This document shows, one piece after another, positions 1 to 12,135 of a stretch of DNA of 64,000 nt. A program made the translations under genes and the position numbers. Below the pieces are notes generated by a model. The model saw only the letters and a program-made list of their open reading frames with translations, was not told where the DNA came from and did not search any database. The stretch spans positions 52,694 to 116,693 of the forward strand of contig NW_020170492.1 of NCBI RefSeq assembly GCF_000524195.1, read 5' to 3'. Source of the stretch: Echinococcus granulosus. Taxonomy: Eukaryota > Platyhelminthes > Cestoda > Cyclophyllidea > Taeniidae. How positions within the stretch are numbered: the first letter of the stretch is position 1; every line of letters starts with the position of its first letter.

Positions 1-3000
1 ATCATGCACAAACTCAACCTGGACAGTAGGCAAGTACTCGAGCGCGTCCTGTTGACAGTGTTTGAACTGAGGGAGTTGCGAGTGCTTGATGTCTCCTCAG
101 CTTCGGATAGGGACAAACCGCGTCTCCCCATCGTCAGTCGCTTATGTGCACCTGGGACCCTTCCGCATCTGACTCACCTCGATATTTGTGGAAACCAGTT
201 CAGTTTGAAACTCAGTGATGTTAGGTTAGTTAAAACTCACCGAATTTGAATTTGACGTGAACTACTTATTGATATAAGGTTCATTGAAACGTAATTCTAT
301 GAGTTTCGATTGCGCATTTTTCAAGGAAGGCAAGATAATAATTTCCAAACTGAAATCTACCCCGGACTAGTTTTTTGACGCCTAGCATAAAGTGGTATTT
401 TTGTAGAATCACACTTCCCTAGGATATATTCGGGTATTAGCTTTCTCCCCTTTAGCTCTTTAAAAGCCATATTACAATTTGAACCTATTTTTAACTAACC
501 GGTGGCATGAAAATAGGAAATATTGTAGCCTTACACAAGTTTTCTCTAAGTCCCCTGCAAACATTTGTCGGCACTGTAAATTTGTTAAGATGGTACGTAA
601 ACTTAGAACTTGTCGTTCACTGTGTTTAGGGACACGAGACCGCTATATTTGTTAGGAAAATTCAAAGGCCAGCCATTTGTTGTTTTGATTTAATCAAATT
701 CAAGGACGCAAGTGAGTTTTATAGATCAATGGATGTGGTAGTCGATTAATTTTAATCCGATTTGTCCGGCAGATGTCCGTGCATCCCTTTTGTGAAGCTG
801 AAATACAGCAGCCACTTTATCAGATCTGATAATCTGAGTATTCATTACACTTAATCACTGGTGCATCTCATTGATCAGCGTATTACATATTATGTCAAAT
901 CAATCTGCTCCGACCTACACCGGAACTCTGCATCACGGCTCCATCTTAAATCAAAACCTTCATAGGCCCTAAACACTGATTTTTTTACTAGGAACTTTAT
1001 CGTGAATCACCCGAATTTGGAGTTCCTCGGTCTCGCAGCATGGCCCTCCCGCCAAAATCACGAACTGGAGGGTATCTACCAGCTTTCTTTGAAATATCCA
1101 CACATCACGGTTAGTTTTACCACTTTCAAGACTCGATTTTGTTCCTCCCTTCATAGTTCTGAGCTAAGGCGTAATTTATCCGTATTTTTTCTAGTTCCTC
1201 AGTGTGAATCGTAGCTATAGATTTCTTCATACTTTGCTATGTTTTTGGTTATTTGTTCTCCTACCCTTCAAGCCTCTAAGGCCTTGCACTCGTATTCTAT
1301 TTATAGTCATTATTTGCAGTTTTTCTGACAAAGTGGTTTCATCTCCAATATTGTGAAAATCTCATTATTTTGAATTGATTAATGCGCTCATAAGATGTAA
1401 ATAGTTACTGTTCTATAGCTATCGAGTCCTTTTGGGTTTTGACGACTTTAGTAGTTATTTCAGAATTTAACCGAATGGCTCGGCCTCATGGATACAAAAG
1501 TTTAGCCGCAATTACCGTACAATGCGTATTATAAGATTTACTTTCAGGTTTCTCTCTTACCATTTTGATTCTCTACTTGCTTATCCTTTATTTGATGCAA
1601 AATACAGGTGTGGCGAATAGGGGCGGATGGAATTTTCCTAAAGTTTTTTTGATAAATATGTAAATTTTCGAATGAGAAATTTTCCTTGGCCATAGTGGAG
1701 AAAACTGGCATTTTTAAAAAATACTCCTGTTTTAAAATGTGCCCTTTACTGGAGAATATTGTTTCCCCATCGTACGTATCGTTAATCCTATCCCATACAC
1801 ATTTTTTTGCCCAGATGCTTGGTGACCGAGGCGAAACACCGCTTTTGAACACATTGATGAGGAACAAGGATCGTCGAATTTACCTTCAGAACGCATTTCA
1901 CAACATTTTTGAAGAGACCATCTCTCGAGAATGGCTAAATCCCGATCTTCTGGCCGTATGTTATGCTATCTCATCCTTTCTTAAAAACCATTTAATAGAA
2001 GACTTTGTTTACCATTGAATAACTGGCAATTTTGTCATTTATCATAATGCTTGTATTACTAGCAAAGTAAGCGAACATCGCGATGTAGGAATCGTGTATC
2101 CTCGCATCTTTCGATCAACAAGCAGTTTCGACAAACATGCAAACACGGGCTTAACTTGATAATGATTTTCTGAACTACACTTTTTTGAAAAAGGATTCTT
2201 TAATTTGGCTAATTTCGACTTAAAATCGAATCATTCATCATATTATAGTGAATAAAATATGCTTGTAGAAGCGTAATTTAAATCAGCACAAACCTTCGTA
2301 GTACCTGCTTCTGTATATGCAACCGTAATTTATCTGTTCCTGTTTTAATGGTTTTCCTTTGAATATCTTTCAAGCAACTGTCGCCATTAAGCTTCTGATT
2401 TAGATGAATCTTTAATTCACTGCCTCAGTCCGATTGCCATAATTAACCTAATAATGAAATGTTTAAAGAAGTATACAACTTGCTCCAACGGTTTGTTTCT
2501 GGTGGCTTTTGTAAAAAAAAATGTGGTTTAGTGCTTTGATAAAATGTGATATTGCAAAATTCGGAATGCTTTATTGGAATTGAGCTATCTGTCTTTCGCA
2601 CCTTCAAGAACCCGTAAAGTTATTGCCGAGTTTCCTTAGTTTTGGATGATTCGTATTTTATGGGATTGAGTTAAAATTCGGTAACTTACAGGGGCGGCAC
2701 ACGGTCGTCCTTCACAACCAATTGTATGTGAGCTTATTTTTGCCGAATATTCAGTCCCTAAAGAGCTTTTTAGCGAATTCTGTGCTATCTTGTGATCAAT
2801 TGTGTCTATATGGGCTTGGTAATGGAATTATTCTATTCACCCAAACTTAAGCATTTCCAAAAATATCCATTCTGATGTTGAAACCAACTACTATGGCATT
2901 TAGTGAAAACAGTTAGCGTATCTTTTCGTTGTCACGTTTTCAGTTTCGCTTTACCTTTCAAATGCCACTTGTCTGACCGCTAATTTCTTTCCAGTAGCTA

Positions 3001-6000
3001 AAATCTGCATCACCGCCTTGATAGCGCTTCTGTGATAGAGTGCTTTAATATCGATACCTTGAGAAAGCTTTCTTTAATTTTGAAATTTAAGTGCCCGAAA
3101 TGTCATAAGGTATGCTAAACGATCGTTCTAATTTGCAAGATACTAATAACTGAGCTACATATTAAAGTAGATTACTTTTCAACTTCGCTTTGTTTGCTCT
3201 TAAATCTACTACTCCGTTTAAAGTCGCCTTGATTGAGTAATTCCATTGATTCAATTTTTATCATGTTCACAGGCATAATAGTTATTCCGTTTTGAATGTG
3301 TGCTCGAAAGCTGGGTGGCTATTATTCGAAATAAAATGTGGCAAATAAGTAGTTTGTGATTCCTCTTCGTTGCAGCTTTTTAAACTATTAGATGTCACTG
3401 TCAACATGAAAAACCCTTTAACTTAATTATTTCACACGCTTTTTGTCTCAGTAATATTCAAAATGATTGAGCTACTACTTTGAAGGCATAGTTCGACCGC
3501 TCCATTAATTTCCATCCAACAGTCGAATTTCCGCCAATACTTAAAATGTTAGTTTCTCTTAAGCTAAAGTAAGATACTATTTTCATCCATAAGCCAATTC
3601 GCCCTATCACTGTCCTCCGCTACCCAGTTAGTGAGATGGCTATGTTTATCCTTTTGACTTTCGTGTTCAAGTGCATGGGTATTGTGGATTTTCATGTACC
3701 CAGATCGGCCTACGTATTCCTCTTGCATAACATGAAAACAACATTTTTGCTCCCATAGGCCGTGTTGCGGGTGATGAGACTGCACATGAACAAGCAGGAT
3801 ATGATTCTGGCGGGTACGGCCGTGGTCTACAACCTAACTCGAGGCGAGCAGTCAGCTCATTTACCATTAGAGCTGCTCAACCGAGCTGTCAGCATCACTC
3901 TCATGTCTATTGAACACCACCAGGGACAGGTGCAGCTGTTAAAGAACTGCTTTCTTACTTTATGCAGCGACAACGTCCTTCATAGGGCTGTAAGCCGGAT
4001 CTCTACCAGCATTACTTCTGCCTTTGTGAGTTATCAAGTTTTGTTGCTTCCTTTTTCATTGTAGCAATTCAGCTGCAAGCGCTGCTGCGAATTAGTTTTC
4101 AAAAGTCTCATAAAATTCAACGATATCCACATGAAACGCATGGGCGTAGCGATTATTTCCATCTTGGCTGCTGAAGTAAGTTTCGAACGTTTTTCTTTCA
4201 TAGTTTGAAAATGCTTTAGCCCATTTTTTCTTGATAACCTGCTTTTTCTATCTTGGGTATCGCCAACTTTGTTTCATCTAAAAAGTGTGTTGTTTTTCTC
4301 GTAGATAGTTAACTCGTGTAAATTGGATTTTGTCGACTTTAAATACAACAGTTTGAGTAAATTTGTAGGTTTTAAAGTTTCTTGAAGTTATGAAAAGGCG
4401 TTTTTTGAGAACTTATATGTTATGGGATTGTTTTCTCTCGGCGCTAATTTCTACTCCTTAGGGAGCCTTTGAAAATAGCTGCTTTCATGTGAGAAACTGG
4501 ATGTTTTAGGCTGGAATGGGCGCTAAATTGAGTGCATTCGGTCCCTTAATCAACAATAAATGGTGAATAAATGAATCTTCAGGGAAACTATTTGAATTTA
4601 TTTCTTAACGCAATAATTTTAATCCTTTTTTTATTAATTTGAAGTTTAGGGATTGTAAAGAATTTAAATTTGTAAGATTGGCCTCGGAAATTCACTTGGT
4701 AACTGGCAGATCTTTTGAATCTTATTCTTCTTTATAATGAAATATTTTTGCAGTCACATTGTTTTAAGGCCCGAACCCCAGTTTACATGCATGTAACATG
4801 CAACGATACTCAATGTCAAAGGTACCTAAATGTTTTAACTATCAAAAGTACCGGCGTCCCTCTTAAATTATTTTAGGATCTTCTAAACTCCGGCGTTATA
4901 GCGTATTTCGGGATTCAGACTAGTGGCACCGTGTATTTTGCCCGGTAACTTTTCAAAAAAAATGCGGTCAGTCGATTTTGCTAACTGGAATCTAGGATCG
5001 GAGTTCAATGAAATTGACGGTCCTCTAAGCCTGAAAATGACTGATGATTAACTCTTTGCAGATCCCTACCGCCGATTTGCGCGAGATCTCCTCCGACCAC
5101 AAGCGTCTCCAGCAGCTGTTAATGTACGTGGTGGAGAAGTGCCTCCTCCAACGCGATGTGGACGCATTGCTGGCCGAGTCGCACGACAATATGCTGGATT
5201 ACCTAGGCCACGCCGAGGTGGCTCTTGAGGGCTCGCCCGTCTACGACACCACCCTCCGCTTTACGCTCTCCGCTCTTTGGAACCTTACCGATGAGTGTCC
5301 CGAGGCCTGCCAGGCCTTCGTTAAGGTTGGCGGTCTCCTTATCTACGCAAAGGTTCTCAAGGTTGGTTCATTATCCTCCCTTTGAATTGTTTGAAAATTC
5401 CTCTTTTTTGTTTGGGATCCTTACAAATGCTTTCTCTTAAGCAATAAATGAGACGCCTTTAAAGTGTGGAATCTTTATTAATAAGATCTGGGAGGGCAAA
5501 CCCGTATTTCACCTAATATTATTCCTTTGATATTCACAGAAAATGGCCAATGAGGAGGAAGACTTTAAGAATCACGTTTATACCAAGTGCCTCGGCTTAT
5601 TGGTAAGTTGATTTCATTGTAGCTGCGAATTTAGGGTTTATACCCATCGCCTTACTTTCTCCGCTTTCAGAATAATGTGGCTGAAGTATCTTCTACTAAG
5701 AATACTCTGCTCATTGAACCGCTGATGGACTTCTTCAAGTATGTTTCGGACCACGAATTCTACTATTTTGAAGATTGTCACTTCATTTTAAGTTATATTC
5801 TAACTTATTGGTGTGGCTTCGGTCTAAAACCTTTTGCTGTTTGATGGTAGAAATCGTAGCTTTTTCAGAAAACGTTATTTTATCCACATTTTTGTGCTTT
5901 ATGTTTTATGGGGTGCTGACCCTGTGAGTGCCTCTTCCAAAATTAATTGTTATTAATGGGCCAAATTATTTCTTGGTTTTATTTTTGCTAATTGCCTTTT

Positions 6001-9000
6001 TCTTCGCTTTTCTTCCTATTAGTAAAATGCTAAGTCACTCAAGTATTCAGATCAGCTACTTCGCCGCAGGAATTGTCTCTCATCTCGCCTGTCTTCCTGA
6101 TGATGTGTGGATCTCTGCTCTGCAGTATAACAAAGCTGAATTCATTCGAGTGTTGGTGAGTTGCCTCTCCATATTCATTAAGTCATTAATATTTTCTAAG
6201 TTGCAACTACTGCTTAATTGTAAACATGTCTCGAACATGCATTACATTTTAATCCGCTGTTAAACGTGTAGCACATTTTTCAAACAAAATGTCAGAGTCG
6301 AATTTAATAAATTACATTCGTGAAAGCACTTATTTACACTGCTTCAAAATATTAGGTCGTTGAAGATAGCTGCACTTTTTAAATTCTTGTTTGTTTGACA
6401 TGTTGAATGAACGAAATGTTGTTTCTCGGTAATTTGACCTTTTCGTCATTTTGTTTGAATATTGTATTAAAAAGTTTCCGATTTTATGGGAGTTTTGGTC
6501 TATGAAATCACCCTGTTTGCAGATAAAGCAATATGTAAAAACGTCAAAAGTCTATTTTTTTCATGATAAGTGCCCTGATGGAGGATATATATCTACTGTT
6601 GTATCACAGCAATTGTTATGTGCATTTCAAGCTATTCGCGTCTCTGAATTAGCCCACCTTAGGTTCATAATAAAACTTACAATAACACCTGAGGATTTGT
6701 CTTTGCCCCCACTTAAGAGCTAAATCTTACTCCACTGGTAACTAGTGCCGCTTCATGCTTTGGGATAGTCCCCATGAATGTCTCTTATTTCACTTGTCAA
6801 TGCAATTCAGACAGTATTCATTTGAAATGCTGCGCACATCATTACTATTTAGCGTTGTTTACCTAGGTTTCTCAACAAAAATGTGTTTTGATATCCACTA
6901 GGTCTGTGATTTCTTAGAACTATGGTTTACATAAATGTACTTGGAACAGTACGAATCTAATGTGGTCCATTTTCACCACAGTCTCCGTTTTGCTGTCCTG
7001 GCGAGCTAGTCTGACGAAACAGTAAGGAACTGAAACATTAAGATAACTGTATTGAACCCCATTTTCCTGTTATGAACATCTGATTTGCGTAAAGCATTTT
7101 TTGCATTAGAAACTTATGCCACATCCCGAATACCAGTCTTTTAGATTGCATTTAACCTCTTAATTAACTCAGCTTTCATTTCTTAAAAGTCTTTTCGTTA
7201 TGGAAGTTAATTAATTGAGTAAATTGGCGAAATCACGGCCCACTTAAAGTTTGCACCACTACGGCTAAAATTAATTCAGTTTGGATGTTTCGACCCCGAG
7301 AAGACTATAACTCTATACCATAAATCCTACCTTGGAATTGAGGAATGTTCCTAAAACCATTAAGGTTGTTATTTGGTTGTTCAGTCAATACTTGGCACTA
7401 CCTAATAACCAAATTTTCCTAATTCATATTAAAAGGTTGTCGGTAATCGGTTAAAACCACCTCTTTGTTTGACTTATTAGGAAATTCTTCCACATAGCAT
7501 ATTTGAGCTCCTAGAAATGTGCGTTTTATGTTGGGAACCGGATTTACTCCCAAAATTAACTGACCCAGAAGGTGAAGTTGGTTACTTCTCTAAGTACTAA
7601 ACCGACTTTGAATCTCCTTCTTATGAACAATATTTTGACACCCATTAGGATGCCATTATCTCAGAAACCATAGGATTTACCTATAGCTTGAGCTAGTAGC
7701 GCTGTAAATTGGAAGTTCAGCAGGCCTTTTGATTCGTTATTAAAGTGGCTTCTCCGTCTTCTAGGGTGAGGCTGTGTGCAAATGGACGCCACCGCAGAAT
7801 GAAATGGTCGCCTATCGTTCTTTCCATCCCTTCCAATCGCTCATCCTTGACTCCAACAGTCGACTTGAGATTCACCTCTGGGCTGTCTGGGCCATTCACC
7901 ACATTCTCACTAAAAAAAGTAGGTCAGAATTTACCCCATTTCTCCTTCGTCGATTTTTTCTTTCACATCAGTAAAGCCTCATCTGTTGCTGTTGTGTGCC
8001 TGAAATATGCAAGTGTACTCGCAATGGAAAGTGGCGGCCAAGCTTCTTTCATACTTTGCCGCACTTGATGGTTTTATCCGTCGGAGTTATCTTGATTTAA
8101 CCTTCTATTGTAGCGATTTTGAAGAAGTGTGAAATTCCGCAATTAAATGCTGCAAACATTCATTACCACAGTTGGTTTTGTTGCTATGGTGACAAAAATT
8201 GGTCCTATTTGCCGTACGCATAGAAAACCGTCACCTGTTTATTGCTTTGCACAACCGCGAAGTGTTTGTTAGTGTATAACTAGATGGTAATCACTTCCAT
8301 TTAACATACGTTATCACCTAGTTATAGTGAAGGATGCCTTTTTTGTTTCACGCTACTCTACTTTTGAAGGTATTCATTATTCAGTCAAAGGTAAATTGTA
8401 CATCTAAATTTAAAAGCTGGCAAATTCTAACTCGAAAAGGTTTTCAGAGATCACGTAATAAATGCTAGCCTGGTATGAAATTTTCAAAAGTGCGCGTCTG
8501 CGAGAACGCATTGAAATTTTCCAGTGTTAATGTTATAAACCAAATACGTCCTATTTACTTTCAATACTGATCGCCGATGGAGATGCTTGGTTGGTGAGAA
8601 GGTTTGATTATTAGTCCCTTTTAATTATAATGGCGAGCTCATTGTGCTAACATGAAGTTTACCTTCTGATACAAATGTCGATGTCTGGTAGCCAAATTGG
8701 ACCCGTTCAAATTTGTTGAGGCTCCGATTCGACGCAGTATCAGATTCGCTGTCAAAATTTTCGTGTTCTGTCACAAAATAGCAACGCACTTCTCCATCGT
8801 ACGACGCAATTTGCGCATATGATTGTGCCTCCTCGTGGGACTTCCATTTCCTTCGGAGTAGGTGTTCGTACTTTGGGCAGTTTATTAGCCAAAAAAGCTT
8901 AATTCACTGAGCCCTTTTCGGATTGTTCCGTGGCGTCTATTTATAGGCTCTGCCAAATGATCAATGCGAAAGTACACCAAGCAAAAAAACTTTTGTTTGC

Positions 9001-10656
9001 TTTCATCTTCATGAAAAATCTCAGGCTTTTGTCTTCCGTGTGATGGTTAAATTTTGGCAGTTATTATTACCACTTTATAATTCACATCTTTTTTTATTTA
9101 GGTCATTTAATCGTAACTTTCGTGCAGGGGACTACCTCATTATTTAATTTGAATCTCGGTCTCTGTATCACAAAATTTAAATTTTTATAATATTGACTGA
9201 CTTTTTTATCTGCTTCGATTATAGCCCATTTGAAGAAGGTTGCATTATGCGAAACTCGCATCTTGTTGAAGCACGAATCGGCTGCAATAGTAAAAAGGTT
9301 GTGGTGGTAACTTAACCGTCGCTGTGTCACTTGACTTCATCATTTCAGGCTACTGACGTTGAAATTTCACAAAGGCGTCCATCTCATGATTTAATTTAGA
9401 TCGTGGGATCTCCATCATAAGATTTTGTTTGTTGTAATTTTCGCCCTGGCGAAATTTAGTCAGTTACAAATTTCAATTCTCCTTGCTTAAATTACCTGAT
9501 GAGGCTATCTCCCAATCTATTTTTCGAATGCTGACTCAGTTCTCTAATGATTGGAAGCTGCCTTTTGTTTATTTCAATCAGTCGTTCTCAGCTTATCACA
9601 TTGGTTTCGACTCTTAATATGTCATTCGCTTATTTCGTTTTCTCTCTTGCCGTTCCCCTAGATACTCGCTACGTGCCCATTCTCCGCGAATGTCCCAACC
9701 TGCAGCGGTTTCTTCTCTTTGTGGTCTCCACCGACGTAGCAACACTGTGTGCTGCTCAGACCAGCTCCCACCCCTTACGCCAGATCTTCGGCCTCAATCT
9801 CGAGGCCGCTGAAGGCGGGGTGCTGAAGAGCGGTCCAGTCGTTGTGCCCGAATCTTGGCGCTCTCTCTGTTCCTCACTCTACTTTATACCGGTTGGTGAA
9901 ATACTCCATTTCCTTTTAAGTACTATCGCGTGAGAGTTGACCTCTGGCTGCTTATGATGTACTTTTAGGTTAGTGTGAGGATGCATTTTCGTGCCATTTT
10001 ATACCCCCTTTCTGGATCGTGATCATCCTCTAGCGTCCTTTCACTAAACGCTCTTTTTGATTTGAACTCGTTCAATAAGCGATAAACTGTTTTCGCTTAG
10101 TATGAAGGTTTTTACTATTAGTAATAGATGTATCTGGTCAAATAAGGGTATGTCTAACTAGTAAAACATTCAACTCAGAAAGGTTTTGGGTCGCTTTTAT
10201 CGGTCCAAACCCATAGTTCGTTTGCATGAAATCCTTATATCAAAATTTGCCTTCTTTCACCACTGTGGTTTTACCAATGAATCTGGGCCTTTTGCAAATT
10301 CCATGTGAGTACCAATTTTATTTTTAACAGAATGCACCTGTTCAATATTCCAGCCACAGCGTAAAGTGAGTAATTACAAGTCGTCCTCTTCGCTATACCA
10401 CTCTCATCAGTCGGCGTCTCTGGCCTTCGTTACCCCTGGCGACGCGTTGGCACGCCTGCCAGCGTTTGACGAGGGCCAGACCGGCCCGCCGATGTCGGGC
10501 AGTCCCGTCGTAACAGGTATGGAGCCAGTGGTGGCGGAGGAGGCGGTATCGCTGGGTCCATCGGAATCTCAAAAGGCCTGTGCCCACCTCCTCCAACGCC
10601 TTGCAGTGGAAATCATCGAGGCTGTGCTTGCTTATGAGGCGGAAAATCACTCCTAG
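1..10656 (+). CDS. ZYG11B: ZYG11-family CUL2 ubiquitin-ligase substrate receptor (5' end outside window)
   Basis: Exons 1-224 (partial), 992-1109, 1815-1955, 3759-3989, 4065-4175, 5062-5361, 5540-5602, 5671-5738, 6023-6155, 7765-7918, 9662-9891 and 10354-10656 all have GT-AG borders and join in phase to 691 residues plus TAG. The first exons hold the last leucine-rich repeats ([13 protein letters not shown]). The rest is an armadillo-like C-terminal half with clear ZYG11B/ZER1 signatures: [49 protein letters not shown] and [12 protein letters not shown]. Family knowledge: ZYG11 proteins bring substrates, including proteins with N-terminal glycine, to CUL2-Elongin B/C; the pocket residues lie in the W-N-x-x-D and NN-x-A-E motifs, both kept. 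The N-terminal VHL/Elongin box would lie upstream of the window. The last two exons carry about 120 extra low-complexity residues before a conserved final helix ([19 protein letters not shown]). Vertebrate ZYG11B versus ZYG11A versus ZER1 cannot be settled here. Confidence 0.93.
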
Positions 10657-12135
10657 ATTCCAATCTTACTCTTTTCTTGCTGCCTCTGTGATAACTTTTT
10701 TCTCTCCTTCCCTTCTCCGCTCTCTACCTCCCATCCACCCATGTCATTTGGATCAGTCGAGATAGAGATTAATAACGATGCTCTACACTGATATTTTTGT
10801 TTTCTTGTGTGTTTCCTGATTTGGTCGTATTGATGATTATTGTTGGTCATTTAAGTGGGGGCTGCCTGACCAAATTGTCTTTAAATCATTTACTTCTCTC
10901 CGAGACAGCCCTGGTTAACATTACTCATACTTAGAGATTCTCCACCGCTGTAGTATGCTTGAAATTTCAAAAGGGTGCTTCATTCGCTCAGATGACTTCT
11001 TTCCAGTTCTTATTTCTATTCTCGGACGGGGAATACTCATCTTCACAAAGATATTGCGCTTACTGCTAGGAACGTCGATTGCGATGACCTTGCTGGATGA
11101 GCATACACCATTTCTGGCTTTTCTTCGTACTCCTCCACCGTTTTCGCACACTGATTAGCGGCCAATATACACTTTTGTTCTACCAAGTGAACAAAAGGGG
11201 AAACATTTAGGTTATTGGAGTTGGCTTTGGTGCACTTTCCGAATCGTTAATGTTCTCTAAACTTGTGCACAAATATTGGTGTAGCTAATTTAGAGCCACG
11301 GTTCTGTGGCGCGGCTTGTTTGGCCTTTCGTTTAGTAATTTAAATCGCTAACTTGATGCGACCCTCTTCGTGTGTCGATGGTGGAATCGCATGCTTGCCT
11401 TTGTCGCATTATCAATGGGAAGATTAACTAATGTCAAACTAAGGGCGCCGTTACTTTTTTAACACATCTAAATCTTGGGCTTGTCGTAATCAAAACTGAA
11501 ATCATTTGCACAAAAATTAATTCCCCAGGTCAAATATGAACTACACGAGTTGGGAATGTTAACCTCTCATAAATTTTTTATATTTGCGAATGTATCGCTG
11601 TGTCAATCCTGCAAAAGGGTGGAAATCCTTAGTACCATTCTCTTTAACACGGTCGTTAGCGGTATGATATGTCCAGCGCAAAAATAATCATCGCTTATAG
11701 GTTTTGATTCTCAAAATGCTCTGTTGTTATTTTTGTACCCCCCGTTATCAAAAATTTGATTTAATTCTCATGTTTTTTGAAGATATCTTCATGAATTGCG
11801 GCAGTTCTAGATCATTGTCTCAGTGAATTTAACACACAGTCTCATTGCGTGTGAATACACTCATATCGATAGGTGTTCAATTCAAAAACAGAAATACTGG
11901 ACTAGCATTTCAAAATTGTTTTTTTTTACAAAATAGCTTGAGATATTTGACGGCATTTTTGTGCGGCTGTCTGTTTGTAATTTAAAGTTGCTAGCTTGTT
12001 TGGCTCTACTACATAAGTAGAGGCGAATAAATGATGGGATTATTTTTGTGGACTAATACAACTAAAATAAATTCGTGAATTTATGAACTGTCCTACTAAC
12101 AAGATGTAAAGTAGGAATTCGTTCTATTTTTCTAG
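10657..12135. other. Spacer between ZYG11 and ERI3-like genes
   Basis: About 1.5 kb after the ZYG11 stop codon. It begins with a pyrimidine-rich stretch that probably belongs to the ZYG11 3' UTR. The open frame at 10955-11158 shows no recognisable protein and no supporting splice context. The missing 5' exon or exons of the downstream ERI3-like gene could lie here but I could not pick one out. The spacing is too wide to argue for a trans-spliced operon. Confidence 0.5.

Noticed and set aside
10657..12135. ZYG11 and ERI3-like genes as a trans-spliced operon
   Set aside because: The gap is about 1.5 kb or more, and no spliced-leader acceptor could be shown at the downstream gene start.
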